DNA from: Jejuia rubra
GTDB taxonomy: Bacteria; Bacteroidota; Bacteroidia; Flavobacteriales; Flavobacteriaceae
Length of the DNA: 64,000 nt
Direction: 5' to 3'
NCBI RefSeq assembly: GCF_042684665.1
Contig: NZ_JBHULY010000034.1
Coordinates: 124,001-188,000 of the forward strand
How positions within the stretch are numbered: position 1 is the first letter of the stretch; each line of letters starts with the position of its first letter. The position numbers and the translations under genes were made by a program. Shown here one piece after another: positions 5,462-14,779 of the stretch. The notes beneath the pieces are model-generated. The model had not been told where the DNA came from and searched no databases. It was given only the letters and a program-made list of their open reading frames with translations.

Positions 5462-7618
5462 ATGAAAAACCTACTTATATTATTCTTGTTCACAACGTTT
5501 TGCACTCTTACGGCCCAGGAAATTTCTAAGCCCGGTCTTGCCCCTGTTAAAATGGTCGTAGACAATTATCATGGGGTTGAATTGGAGGACCCTTATAGAT
5601 ATATGGAAGATTTGAGCAACGAAGAGGTCATAAAGTGGATGAAGGACAATGCGGATTATGCCAAATCAGTTTTAAACAACATCCCCGGAAAGCAGAAGTT
5701 ATTTGATGCTATTATGGAACTAATAAATAGAAGTTCAGAATCCATTTATGCGCTATCTATTACTAAAGATGATGCCTATTACTATTTAAAAAGAAAACCG
5801 GGAGAGGATATTGCTAAAATTTATAAAAGGCAGGGCTTTAGTGGTGAAGAAGTATTGTTTTTTGACCCTGAAACCTACAATAGTGATGCAGAAAGGACGT
5901 ATACCATTTCATCAATTTCGCCGAACTTTCAAGGTGATAAAATTGTGGTGGGGGTTTCTCCAGATGGTTCCGAAAACCCAGAAATTATTATTTTCAAAGC
6001 AAATGGCGAAAAGTATCCCGAAGTATTGCATTTGCCAACTGGTATATCATGGCTTAAATCTGGAAATGCGTTTTATTACAATAAGTATAATTCCGCAGAT
6101 GTAACAGACTTGAACAGGCAAATTTTCACTAAGGTTTACAAGCATGAGGTTGGAACCGATCAAAAATCAGATTCTGTAGTTTTTTCTAAAGAATTATACC
6201 CTGATCTTAAAATTAAGGATTTGGAAATCCCCTTTATTTTCTATTCTGAAGAGGCAGATTTAGATGTTTTATTTTTGAGTACAGTCGATAACAATATGGA
6301 CTTATTTTATAAGTCACCATTAACCGATAATAGTGAAAAATGGAAGACCTTAACTACACGGGAAGATAATGTGGTGGATGTTAAAGCCAGTAAGGAGTTC
6401 GTATATTATTTATCTTCCAAGGAAGCCCCGAAATATAAAATTTTAAGGACTTCAATTGGCAGGCCTTCGGTAGCTAATGCCAAGACCTTTGTCGGGGAAT
6501 ATGATGAAGAGACTATTAAAGGGTTTGAGTTGACCAAAGATGGACTGTACTACATTACAATGAGAAACGGTGTTGAGGCGAGCGTGTATTTTTTGGCAAA
6601 TGATGCAAACTCCCCCAGAAAACTTGACTTGCCTTTTACTGCAGGCGAAGCTACCTTGCGAGGCAAAAATATTGAGTCTTCTGAGATTTGGATTACCATT
6701 TCAGGGTGGACATCACCCGATAAACGTTATTTATACAATCCTAGAGAGGATTCCTTTAAGCTACAACAGCTTTCTGCAGTAGTGGAATATCCAGAATTAG
6801 ATGATTTGGTTGCCAAAGAGGTAATGGTTGAGTCTCATGATGGGGTAATGGTACCTGTGTCTATAATTCACAACAAAAACTTAGAATTAAATGGAAAAAA
6901 CCCTGTAACACTATATGGATATGGTTCCTATGGTATTTCGATGGCTCCCACTTTTAGCACTGTCGTATTGGGCTACACGATTTTTAATGGTATTTTAGTA
7001 GTGCCCCACGTGAGAGGCGGAGGCGAACTAGGTGAGGCCTGGCATAACGCTGGAAAAAAGGAAACCAAACCCAATACATGGAAAGATGCTATTGCAACGG
7101 CGGAATATATGATTAGAGAAGGATATACCTCACCTGGGAAACTATCAATTTTTGGAGGCAGTGCAGGGGGTATCCTCGTTGGAAGAGCAATAACAGAACG
7201 TCCAGACTTATTTTCTGCCGCGGCTCCCTTAGTGGGTTCTATGAATGCAGTGAGATCCGAGGAGTCACCCAATGGCCCAGTGAATACTCCAGAATTTGGT
7301 ACTTCAAAGAATCCCGGGGAGTTCAAGTGGCTACTAGAAATGGATGCTTATCATAACATCAGGAAAGGTGTAAACTATCCGGCAATGCTCATAACTTCAG
7401 GAATCAATGATCCGAGGGTTACAGCATGGGAACCCGCAAAATTTGCGGCTAAGATGCAGGTGGCTACCGCTTCTGATAAACCCGTCCTATTTCTAACTAA
7501 TTTTAAAGGTGGTCATGGTGGGCGTACAAAACTGAGTGATACTATTGACGAATTTGCTGGTATTTTTGCCTTTTTCTATTGGCAAGCAGGACATCCGGAT
7601 TTTCAGCCTAAAAATTAA
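5462..7618 (+). CDS. Prolyl oligopeptidase family serine peptidase (S9A)
   Basis: A 718-residue enzyme of usual family length, with a signal peptide (1-18, cut after LTA). The N-terminal DPYRYMEDL segment and the seven-bladed propeller (about 70-430) are followed by the alpha/beta hydrolase domain. The catalytic triad can be read: Ser 567 in GGSAGG, Asp 650 in SGINDPRV, and His 685 in FKGGHGG. It would cut short proline-containing peptides in the periplasm. The nucleophile elbow reads GGSAGG where many family members have GGSNGG. The gene stands alone between two ECF sigma sets, with a terminator upstream. Confidence 0.95.
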   Translation: MKNLLILFLFTTFCTLTAQEISKPGLAPVKMVVDNYHGVELEDPYRYMEDLSNEEVIKWMKDNADYAKSVLNNIPGKQKLFDAIMELINRSSESIYALSITKDDAYYYLKRKPGEDIAKIYKRQGFSGEEVLFFDPETYNSDAERTYTISSISPNFQGDKIVVGVSPDGSENPEIIIFKANGEKYPEVLHLPTGISWLKSGNAFYYNKYNSADVTDLNRQIFTKVYKHEVGTDQKSDSVVFSKELYPDLKIKDLEIPFIFYSEEADLDVLFLSTVDNNMDLFYKSPLTDNSEKWKTLTTREDNVVDVKASKEFVYYLSSKEAPKYKILRTSIGRPSVANAKTFVGEYDEETIKGFELTKDGLYYITMRNGVEASVYFLANDANSPRKLDLPFTAGEATLRGKNIESSEIWITISGWTSPDKRYLYNPREDSFKLQQLSAVVEYPELDDLVAKEVMVESHDGVMVPVSIIHNKNLELNGKNPVTLYGYGSYGISMAPTFSTVVLGYTIFNGILVVPHVRGGGELGEAWHNAGKKETKPNTWKDAIATAEYMIREGYTSPGKLSIFGGSAGGILVGRAITERPDLFSAAAPLVGSMNAVRSEESPNGPVNTPEFGTSKNPGEFKWLLEMDAYHNIRKGVNYPAMLITSGINDPRVTAWEPAKFAAKMQVATASDKPVLFLTNFKGGHGGRTKLSDTIDEFAGIFAFFYWQAGHPDFQPKN

Positions 7619-7645
7619 TCTTAACATAAAAAAATGGGGGAAGTA

Positions 7646-8086
7646 TTAACCTCTCTCTTTTCTACGCTTTTTATATTCTTCAAACATTTGCTGTCTGAAA
7701 TCTTCCTCTGCCAATCTCAGCTTAATGATTTTTTTAGGAGGAATAATTTTTGATAATTTTTCGGAAAACTCAATTCGTAATTTATGCATTTCGTTTTCCG
7801 CTTTTCGGAAACGCTCTATTAAAACCAAGGCTTCATTGTCGGACATGGTGTCCGTGTTTGCACGAATTTCTTTCCGAAGGCTCTTCATTTCCTTATGGCG
7901 GATATTATTGGTCTTTTCCTCAAAGGCATTATACACTGGCCAAAACTGTTGGGACTCTTTTTCGCTTAAATCCAACTTTTCGGTAATAAAGGCAATTTTA
8001 AGCGCTTTTATTCTTTCCCATTTGCCTTTTTGTGCCGCAGCCGATAGGCATAGTAGAAGCGCGGCTATAAACAGTAACTTTTTCAT
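7646..8086 (-). CDS. Spy/CpxP-like periplasmic protein of second ECF set
   Basis: A 146-residue exported protein (signal peptide 1-18, AAAQ) made of charged helices: ITEKLDLSEKESQQFWPVYNAFEEK and a KEMKSLRKEIR helix, with a basic C-terminus. The pattern LTLSEKExxxFWPVYxxFE is typical of a Flavobacteriaceae family often called 'sensor of ECF-type sigma factor'. It lies 12 bp downstream of the membrane partner gene at 8099-8605, giving the same order sigma, membrane protein, Spy-like protein as in 393-1881. A role in sensing or buffering envelope stress is inferred. Confidence 0.65.
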   Translation of the reverse strand: MKKLLFIAALLLCLSAAAQKGKWERIKALKIAFITEKLDLSEKESQQFWPVYNAFEEKTNNIRHKEMKSLRKEIRANTDTMSDNEALVLIERFRKAENEMHKLRIEFSEKLSKIIPPKKIIKLRLAEEDFRQQMFEEYKKRRKERG

Positions 8087-8098
8087 CTTTCATATTTA

Positions 8099-8605
8099 TT
8101 ATTCTATCATCAACGATTCTAGGTCTGCGTTGTTTAATAGGTATTCTTCTATGTTTTCTTTATCTAAATTATAATTTACAAAATCATTTTCATTTAATTC
8201 CTCATCAGACATTAATGAGGCAATCTCGTAAGAGCTAATATTTTCATCAATGATATAATTTTCAACAGTTTCTGTTTCTAAATTATCAAAAGATGGATTA
8301 CTTTCAAAAATAGGAAGATTCAAAATAATCAAAACAGCGGCTGCTACACCCGAGATATAAATCATCGTTTGCCTAAAGTTAAATTTAACAACCTTGGTGT
8401 CTTTTTCTTCTGAAAGTTTTTTAAAAACCTTGGATTCCAAAGTGTCAAAATAATTTTGAGGTGTCTTAAAACCAGCAGAACTTATGTCGTTTAAATGCCT
8501 TTCATTTTGGATTTTATCCAACATCGAGGCTTCAAATGAGTCAAAATAATCCTTTGGCACTTTAAATCCCGTTGATTTAATGTTATGTAATTTTTTGTCT
8601 TTCAT
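8099..8605 (-). CDS. Single-pass membrane protein, probable anti-sigma partner
   Basis: A 168-residue protein with a cytoplasmic N-terminal half containing two related segments (STGFKVPKDYFDSFEASML and SAGFKTPQNYFDTLESKVF, about residues 11-29 and 42-60), then a membrane helix at about 87-104 (TMIYISGVAAAVLIIL) and an acidic C-terminal part. The xGFKxPxxYFD repeat is characteristic of proteins that follow ECF sigma genes in Flavobacteriaceae. It lies between the sigma gene (44 bp upstream) and the Spy-like gene. Anti-sigma function is inferred from position and topology. Confidence 0.65.
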   Translation of the reverse strand: MKDKKLHNIKSTGFKVPKDYFDSFEASMLDKIQNERHLNDISSAGFKTPQNYFDTLESKVFKKLSEEKDTKVVKFNFRQTMIYISGVAAAVLIILNLPIFESNPSFDNLETETVENYIIDENISSYEIASLMSDEELNENDFVNYNLDKENIEEYLLNNADLESLMIE

Positions 8606-8649
8606 CCTTTTTCAGTCTTAACTGTTTGACTCACTATAATTTAAAAGGT

Positions 8650-9192
8650 TTAATCGTCAGTTAAATAGGCTTCAATTTTTTTAACTGCAATGTGGTAGGA
8701 AGCCTTTAATGCACCTTCACTGGTTTCTAAAATATCAGACATTTCCTTGTACTTTAAATCCTCAAAATATTTCATATTGAACACCAATTGCTGTTTCTCA
8801 GGCAACGTTGCAATCGCTTTTTGAAGTTTAAGTTGAATGGCATCACCTTCAAAATACACATCGGACGCTAAATTTTTTATGGCCAATTGCTGTACTTCCT
8901 CATTTGAAATTTGTAACCTTTTGGCATTTTTATTGATAAAGGTGATGGATTCATTGGTAGCGATACGGTACATCCACGAAAATAATTTACTATCCCCTTT
9001 AAAATTATGAATGTTTTTATAAACCTTTATGAATGTATTCTGAAGCACATCGTCAGCATCGTCATGCGATTTCACTATGTTCCGTATATGCCAATACAAG
9101 CGTTCCTTGTAGAGCTTCACCAGTTCTCTAAAGGCTTGTTCTTTTTGCCTGTCTGACTGCAATTGTGCTACTAATTCTGTGTCGTCAATCAC
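8650..9192 (-). CDS. RNA polymerase sigma factor, ECF (sigma-70 family)
   Basis: A 180-residue ECF sigma factor with region 2 at about 18-90 (DDADDVLQNTFIKVYKNI, SWMYRIATNESITFIN) and region 4 at about 125-175 (LPEKQQLVFNMKYFEDLKY, EGALKASYHIAVKK). The start is GTG at 9192. It heads a minus-strand run with the membrane partner and Spy-like gene. Upstream on the minus strand AAAC and GTC lie 17 bp apart, which resembles a generic ECF promoter, but one occurrence is not enough to claim it. It does not share the CAAGTTT/CATCTAAA motif of the first system. Confidence 0.92.
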   Translation of the reverse strand: MIDDTELVAQLQSDRQKEQAFRELVKLYKERLYWHIRNIVKSHDDADDVLQNTFIKVYKNIHNFKGDSKLFSWMYRIATNESITFINKNAKRLQISNEEVQQLAIKNLASDVYFEGDAIQLKLQKAIATLPEKQQLVFNMKYFEDLKYKEMSDILETSEGALKASYHIAVKKIEAYLTDD

Positions 9193-9345
9193 AAATAATC
9201 TTTAATTATTTGACTACTAAATATAAAGAAAGTTTAAATTCAATTATTTGTTATTTCAGGTGTTTTTTAAGAGTTTGATAATCAAATAGTTATATTAAAT
9301 AATATCGATTAAGTGTAAATAAATTCGATAAAATGCATTTTTTTC

Positions 9346-9376
9346 TTGGTTTGTAATTAGATTTATTATAAGTTTG
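9346..9376 (+). promoter_or_regulatory. Bacteroidota-type promoter for candidate small RNA
   Basis: TTG (9346-9348), 20 bp, TAAGTTTG (9369-9376), which fits the Bacteroidota housekeeping pattern TTG-N19/20-TAnnTTTG. No ORF follows; a pair of hairpins ending in an intrinsic terminator does. Confidence 0.6.
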
Positions 9377-9381
9377 CTTCA

Positions 9382-9466
9382 GAAACCTACTTACTATTGT
9401 TAGTCGTCCCCAAGTCTAACAATGAACAGAAAAGGATAGAACCCCCAAATCTCTATCCTTTTTTAC
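9382..9466 (+). ncRNA. Candidate small RNA with two C-rich-loop hairpins
   Basis: In the 306-bp gap between the divergent or unrelated neighbours, an about 85-nt transcript is predicted from the promoter at 9346-9376 to a terminator. Hairpin 1 is ATTGTTAG/CTAACAAT (9396-9403/9416-9423) with loop TCGTCCCCAAGT. Hairpin 2 is the terminator AAAGGATAGA/TCTATCCTTT (9431-9440/9452-9461) with loop ACCCCCAAATC. Both loops expose a run of 4-5 C, a feature of antisense regulatory RNAs that pair with G-rich targets. No coding potential is seen. It could belong to a known flavobacterial RNA family such as Flavo-1, which I cannot check here. Confidence 0.5.
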
Positions 9467-9498
9467 TTTTTATTACCTTTTTTAATTTCTGAAAAGTA

Positions 9499-11322
9499 CT
9501 AATCGAAACTCTGCATTTCAACGAGTTTTTGGTAAACTCCTTTTTTGGCTAAAAGGTCTTTGTGCTTGCCCTGTTCCACGATTTCACCTTTACTCAAAAC
9601 CACAATTTCGTCAGCATTTTGGATGGTGGAAAGTCTATGTGCAATGACGATGGAAGTTCTATTTTTCATCATATTTTCCAAGGCCAACTGTACCAGGCGT
9701 TCACTTTCGGTATCCAAAGCTGAGGTGGCTTCATCGAGAATCATAATTGGAGGATTTTTCAATACGGCGCGTGCAATACTTAATCGTTGTTTTTGTCCAC
9801 CTGAAAGTTTGTTTCCGGAGTCCCCAATGTTGGTGTCGATGCCATTGGGCAAGTCCTTTACAAATTCCCAAGCATTGGCAATTTTTAAGGCTTCAATAAT
9901 TTCTTCTTCAGAGGCATCCTCTTTTCCTATGAGTATATTGTTCCTTACGGTATCATTAAAAAGAATGGAATCCTGGGTAACCAATCCCATTAAACTGCGC
10001 AATGAATGTTTGGTAATATCCCTTATATCTTCATCGTCAATGGTAATACTGCCCTCGCTAACATCGTAAAAGCGTGTCACCAAATTGGCAATGGTACTTT
10101 TGCCGCTACCGGATTGACCTACAAGCGCAACGCTTTTTCCTTTAGGAACCGATATCGAGAAGTTCTTCAAAACTAAATCCTCTTCGTATCTGAAGGAAAC
10201 ATCATTCAATGAGATGGATTTTGTAAAATTGGATTTGGTTTTAGCGTCTGGCTTATCCTCCAATGGAGATGTTGTACTTAATATTTCTAATACGCGTTCC
10301 GCTGCTGCATTTCCTTTTTTCACACTATAACTCGCTTTACTTATTGCTTTTGCAGGTGTTAAAATATTATAAGCAAGCCCCATATAGACTATAAAAAGTC
10401 CTGCTTCTAGGCTTTTTTCATTCAAAACCATTCTACCACCGTACCACAATAAGATAGCAATTACCAAAATACCCAAGAACTCACTTGTCGGAGACGCCAA
10501 GTTTTGCCGGTTTAGTAACTGGTTTGAAAACTTATTGAATTGAGAAGTCGAGTTGCGAAACTTGCTTCCAAATATAGTTTGTGCATTAAATCCTTTAATG
10601 ACTTTTAGCCCTCCTAATGTTTCTTCAATTATGGATAAGAATTGTCCCTGTTCCTTTTGTACTTTATCAGAATGTTTTTTTAAGCTTTTCCCTATTCTAG
10701 AAATAATAAAACCTGAAACCGGGATAAAAATAAAGACAAATAGTGTGAGTTTCGTGCTTATTAAAAACATTGTAATAATAGTAAACAGAATCATAAGTGG
10801 CTCTCTAACTATAAGCTCTAATATGGAAAGGAAAGATCCTTGTATTTCCTGAACATCAGTAGTTATTCGTGCAATTGTATCTCCTTTTCGTTTTTCTGAA
10901 AAAAATGCTAGTGGCAAATGCGTTATTTTTTCGTAAAGCGCATTTCTAACATCCATTAAGACTCCATTTCTTAAGAAGGTTATAAAATACATGGCAAGGT
11001 AGCTAAACATGTTTTTTAGTAAAAACATGCTTATTACCAAAACTACCATAAAGATTAATACATCATCATGTCCTTGGTTAACCTTTTGGGTCACGAAGAA
11101 ATTGAGGGAACTTTCCAAATACTCCTTTGCGTTAGCAATCCCGTTCCAAGTAGGTTTGGTGTTTAGCTGTTTTGTTTTGTCAAATAAAACATTAAGCATT
11201 GGAAACAAAGAAACCATTGCCAGCGTACCAAATAATGCATAAAAAATATTGCTTATAATATTCAGAATTGCATAGCTTTTATAAGGCTTCGCAAACCGAA
11301 GTATTTGCTTAAAGTACTCCAT
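9499..11322 (-). CDS. ABC exporter, MsbA-like (fused permease and ATPase)
   Basis: A 607-residue half-transporter: six membrane helices in about 1-330 and a nucleotide-binding domain from 365. Walker A is GQSGSGKST (402-410), the signature LSGGQ (506-510), Walker B IMILDEATSALD (526-537), and the switch His lies in IAHRLS. The family exports lipids (lipid A flippase MsbA) or drugs as a homodimer; MsbA-like is the closest match but substrate is not proven. Its start overlaps the stop of the phosphosugar mutase by 1 bp (TAATG), so the two are one operon. Confidence 0.9.
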   Translation of the reverse strand: MEYFKQILRFAKPYKSYAILNIISNIFYALFGTLAMVSLFPMLNVLFDKTKQLNTKPTWNGIANAKEYLESSLNFFVTQKVNQGHDDVLIFMVVLVISMFLLKNMFSYLAMYFITFLRNGVLMDVRNALYEKITHLPLAFFSEKRKGDTIARITTDVQEIQGSFLSILELIVREPLMILFTIITMFLISTKLTLFVFIFIPVSGFIISRIGKSLKKHSDKVQKEQGQFLSIIEETLGGLKVIKGFNAQTIFGSKFRNSTSQFNKFSNQLLNRQNLASPTSEFLGILVIAILLWYGGRMVLNEKSLEAGLFIVYMGLAYNILTPAKAISKASYSVKKGNAAAERVLEILSTTSPLEDKPDAKTKSNFTKSISLNDVSFRYEEDLVLKNFSISVPKGKSVALVGQSGSGKSTIANLVTRFYDVSEGSITIDDEDIRDITKHSLRSLMGLVTQDSILFNDTVRNNILIGKEDASEEEIIEALKIANAWEFVKDLPNGIDTNIGDSGNKLSGGQKQRLSIARAVLKNPPIMILDEATSALDTESERLVQLALENMMKNRTSIVIAHRLSTIQNADEIVVLSKGEIVEQGKHKDLLAKKGVYQKLVEMQSFD

Positions 11323-13052
11323 TAAATTAGGTTCATTCCTTTCAGAATGGTTTCAGCTTTAGCATCAAGTTGGGCTTCTGTTGATTTGAAACCATCTACT
11401 GAACTTATCGGGGTATTTACGCTTACATAAAACTTTATTTTCGGTTCCGTGCCACTTGGCCTAAGGGCTACTTGGCTACCATCCTCCAAATAATACATAA
11501 TTACATTGGATTTTGGGATATCAATGGACGTCTCTTTCCCAGTTAGCAAATTTTTGGACGTGGAGGATTCATAATCCTCAATTCTCGCTACTTTTACGCC
11601 ATTTACTTCTTTCACAGGATTTTGGCGCGCATCGGTCATCATTTGTTTGATTTCTTCAGCACCTTCGATTCCTTTTTTAGTCAATGATACCAGTTTTTCT
11701 TTAAAACAGCCGTGTTCCACATAAAGCTTTATCAGTTCATCATAAAAGGAACTGCCTTTGGATTTTGTTATCGCCGCAATTTCACATGCTAATAAAGTAG
11801 AAGTTACAGCATCTTTATCGCGTACAAAATCGCCAACCATATAGCCGAAGCTTTCTTCTCCACCTCCAATAAAATTCAACCCAGGGTTGTCCTTAATCAA
11901 TTTTGCAATCCATTTGAATCCGGTCAAAACCACTTTGTTGGCAACTCCATAAGCATTTGCCAATTTGTGTAGCATGGGCGTTGATACAATAGTTGTAGCT
12001 ATAAACTCCTTTCCTTTTATTTTGCCTTCGGCCTTCCATTTTTTTAATAGAAAATCGGTCATCATTACCATCGTTTGGTTGCCATTAAGCAACTGCATAT
12101 TCCCTTCGGAATTTCGAACCGCGACCCCCAATCTGTCACAGTCTGGATCTGTGCCTATTACAATATCCGCTCCTTCCTTTTCGGCAAGTTCAAGTGCCAT
12201 TTTTAGGGCAGCCGGTTCCTCTGGGTTCGGTGATTTTACTGTGGGAAACCCTCCGTCGGGTTGCTCCTGTTGTTTTACAATATGGACGTTTTTATAGCCT
12301 GCACGTTTTAAGGTTTCCGGCACAGCCGTGATGGACGTACCGTGCAACGAGGTGAATACAACGGTCAGGTTGTCTTTGGCGGCCTGTGTTGCACCTACCG
12401 ATCCATTTTCAACGGAGGCGTCTATAAAAGCATTGTCCACATCTGTCGATATATTATGGATTAAACTATCATTGGCCTCAAATTTTATATCGGAATAATC
12501 CAGATTATTGATGGTATCAATGATTGCACCGTCGTGTGGCGGTACCACCTGGCCTCCATCTCCCCAATACACTTTATAACCGTTATATTCTGGTGGATTA
12601 TGCGAAGCTGTTAACACAATACCGCAATGACAATTTAAATGCCTAACAGCAAATGATAATTCTGGCGTTGGGCGCAGGTCCTCAAATAGATATACCTCAA
12701 TACCGTTAGCGGAAAACACATCCGCTACTACCTTGGCCAATGTTTTGCTATTATGTCTACAATCATAAGCAATTACAGCCTTTGGGGTTTCGCCAGGAAA
12801 CTGTTTATGCAAATAATCGCTTAGGCCTTGGGTACTTTTTCCAAGGGTATATTTGTTGATACGGTTGGTGCCAACGCCCATAATACCCCGCATACCCCCG
12901 GTACCAAATTCCAGATCCTTGTAAAAACTTTCTTGAATATCCTTTGGATTATTCGCGATACTATGCTTGATAGTCTCTTGGGTTTCGTTGTCAAAAGTTG
13001 GGGTCAACCAGGTATTGATTCGGTCTAAAATTTTTGGTTCGATGTGTATCAT
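11322..13052 (-). CDS. Phospho-sugar mutase (alpha-D-phosphohexomutase family)
   Basis: A 576-residue enzyme interconverting hexose 1- and 6-phosphates (phosphoglucomutase/phosphomannomutase type). The catalytic phosphoserine is Ser 150 in TASHNPPEYNGYK; the magnesium loop is TDPDCDR (Asp 302, 304, 306); the sugar-binding loop is GGGEESFGY; the phosphate-binding loop near the C-terminus is RPSGTEPKIKFY. The length fits the long PGM2-like subgroup common in Bacteroidota. Together with the downstream exporter (1-bp overlap) it may serve glycan or lipid supply, but the pairing may be incidental. Confidence 0.93.
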   Translation of the reverse strand: MIHIEPKILDRINTWLTPTFDNETQETIKHSIANNPKDIQESFYKDLEFGTGGMRGIMGVGTNRINKYTLGKSTQGLSDYLHKQFPGETPKAVIAYDCRHNSKTLAKVVADVFSANGIEVYLFEDLRPTPELSFAVRHLNCHCGIVLTASHNPPEYNGYKVYWGDGGQVVPPHDGAIIDTINNLDYSDIKFEANDSLIHNISTDVDNAFIDASVENGSVGATQAAKDNLTVVFTSLHGTSITAVPETLKRAGYKNVHIVKQQEQPDGGFPTVKSPNPEEPAALKMALELAEKEGADIVIGTDPDCDRLGVAVRNSEGNMQLLNGNQTMVMMTDFLLKKWKAEGKIKGKEFIATTIVSTPMLHKLANAYGVANKVVLTGFKWIAKLIKDNPGLNFIGGGEESFGYMVGDFVRDKDAVTSTLLACEIAAITKSKGSSFYDELIKLYVEHGCFKEKLVSLTKKGIEGAEEIKQMMTDARQNPVKEVNGVKVARIEDYESSTSKNLLTGKETSIDIPKSNVIMYYLEDGSQVALRPSGTEPKIKFYVSVNTPISSVDGFKSTEAQLDAKAETILKGMNLI

Positions 13053-13155
13053 AATTGAATTATTGGATAGTTTACAAAATTAAACATTTGGGTAATTATA
13101 GCTATGATAAATTTACTATTTCCATAGAAATGAAGGGCAATAGAACTTGGACAAT

Positions 13156-14103
13156 TTAGAAATTAATTTCATCCTTTACAAGATAGCGTTTTTTGCCCGT
13201 TTTACTGCGCAAAATAATTTCGCCTAAAAAACCCGCGACAAAAAACTGGGTGCCAATAATCATAGTAGAAAGCGCAATATAGAATTGTGGACGTTGGGTA
13301 ATAAGTCTTCCCATTGGGTTGATGAATAATTTATCGATGCCAAGATAAGTGGCAAATCCAAAACCAATAGCAAACATAATTACTCCAAGAGCCCCAAAAA
13401 GGTGCATAGGCCTTTTTCCAAAACGGGATAGAAACCATATAGTAATAAGGTCTAAAAAACCATTAATAAATCGATCCATACCAAATTTGGTCTCACCATA
13501 TTTCCTGGCCTGGTGTTTTACTACTTTTTCGCCAATTTTACCAAACCCCGCACTTTTTGCCAAAACAGGAATATAGCGGTGCATTTCACCATTAACGTCG
13601 ATGTTTTTCACAACATCATTCCGATAGGCTTTGAGCCCACAATTAAAGTCGTGCAATTTGACACCTGATGTTTTCCGTGCCGCCCAATTGAACAGTTTTG
13701 AGGGGAGGTTTTTAGCAATAACAGAATCGTATCGTTTCTTTTTCCAACCAGAAATTAGATGGTACCCCTGTTTTTTCACCAGGTCGTATAGTTCAGGAAT
13801 TTCTTCAGGGTTATCCTGTAAATCAGCATCCATCGTTATGACCACATCGCCATTGGCCTTTTCAAAACCAGCGTGCAGGGCTTGGGATTTTCCAAAATTC
13901 CGAAGAAATCTTATACCTTTTACATTATCGTTACTTTCAGAAAGTGAAGCAATGATTTTCCAGGAATTGTCCGTACTCCCATCATCAATAAAAATGACTT
14001 CATAAGAAAAATGATTGGACTGCATCACTTGTACAATCCAATCATGTAATTCGTTTAAAGATTCTTCTTCGTTGAGTAGTGGTATAACTACGGATATGTT
14101 CAT
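13156..14103 (-). CDS. Glycosyltransferase family 2, DPM1/GtrB-like, membrane-anchored
   Basis: A 315-residue GT2 enzyme: GT-A fold at about 1-220 with VVIPLLNEEESL, the nucleotide-binding DDGSTDNSW (41-49) and the metal-binding DADLQDNPEEIP. Two C-terminal membrane helices (about 230-290) follow, as in polyisoprenyl-phosphate hexose synthases (GtrB, ArnC, DPM1). It likely transfers a sugar to undecaprenyl phosphate at the inner membrane. The gene lies 3 bp downstream of the DUF4199 gene, a frequent pairing in Flavobacteriaceae. Confidence 0.9.
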   Translation of the reverse strand: MNISVVIPLLNEEESLNELHDWIVQVMQSNHFSYEVIFIDDGSTDNSWKIIASLSESNDNVKGIRFLRNFGKSQALHAGFEKANGDVVITMDADLQDNPEEIPELYDLVKKQGYHLISGWKKKRYDSVIAKNLPSKLFNWAARKTSGVKLHDFNCGLKAYRNDVVKNIDVNGEMHRYIPVLAKSAGFGKIGEKVVKHQARKYGETKFGMDRFINGFLDLITIWFLSRFGKRPMHLFGALGVIMFAIGFGFATYLGIDKLFINPMGRLITQRPQFYIALSTMIIGTQFFVAGFLGEIILRSKTGKKRYLVKDEINF

Positions 14104-14106
14104 TAA

Positions 14107-14622
14107 CTAAGCTTCTTTTTTGAGTATCAAACCGCCAACCAAAGCATAAATAAGTCCGAATAAGGTGCTCATACCTATCCAAATTGCTGAGCCGAGAAGG
14201 GGGTTAGAAAACTTTTCAACGTACTCCATTGATTTATCTATCATTTCTTCAGTCATCTTAGGGTTTTCATAAAGTTTTTCCCTAGCAACCTCCATCATCT
14301 TGCCCATAAACTCAGGATCGATAACATAGTTGAAAATAATGCTGTACACCGCGTAAACCAGTCCGCTAACAACTCCTGTGGCTACACCAACTTTTAAAGC
14401 ATCAGTAAGCGCTAGTATTTGCCCATTCCTTTTTCTATATTGGCTGATGGTGTAAATAATAAATAGCGGATATATAAGGTAGTAAATATAAATGGGCCAT
14501 TGCTTGCCCTCCAGCATCATACCCGAAGTGTACATGCCTACTGAAATAATTACCATAATAAGCCCCAAAATAAGGCCATAGTTTAGCGCGAATTTACCTG
14601 GGGATAATTCTTTAGCTTCCAT
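14107..14622 (-). CDS. DUF4199 membrane protein
   Basis: A 171-residue protein with four membrane helices (about 13-33, 42-60, 78-100, 144-167) separated by a charged helix MGKMMEVAREKLYENPKMTEEMIDKS-type loop of about 40 residues. This is the DUF4199 pattern, a Bacteroidota family without known function. It is the first gene of a pair with the GT2 glycosyltransferase, so a role in lipid-linked sugar transfer is possible but unproven. Confidence 0.85.
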   Translation of the reverse strand: MEAKELSPGKFALNYGLILGLIMVIISVGMYTSGMMLEGKQWPIYIYYLIYPLFIIYTISQYRKRNGQILALTDALKVGVATGVVSGLVYAVYSIIFNYVIDPEFMGKMMEVAREKLYENPKMTEEMIDKSMEYVEKFSNPLLGSAIWIGMSTLFGLIYALVGGLILKKEA

Positions 14623-14714
14623 AAATTTTTGTTGTTATTGGTTATATGGATAGTTAGTAAACAAAGATAGTAAAACGTTACACATTGGATGGGATTAAAA
14701 AACATAAAAAAAGA

Positions 14715-14744
14715 TTGTAGATTTATAAAAAATACTTAAATTTG
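14715..14744 (+). promoter_or_regulatory. Bacteroidota promoter of rpmE2
   Basis: TTG (14715-14717), 19 bp, TAAATTTG (14737-14744): a textbook Bacteroidota promoter, 35 bp before the L31 start. Confidence 0.8.
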
Positions 14745-14779
14745 CACCTCTAAAAAATTAAGATTTAAAGCGTAAGGCG

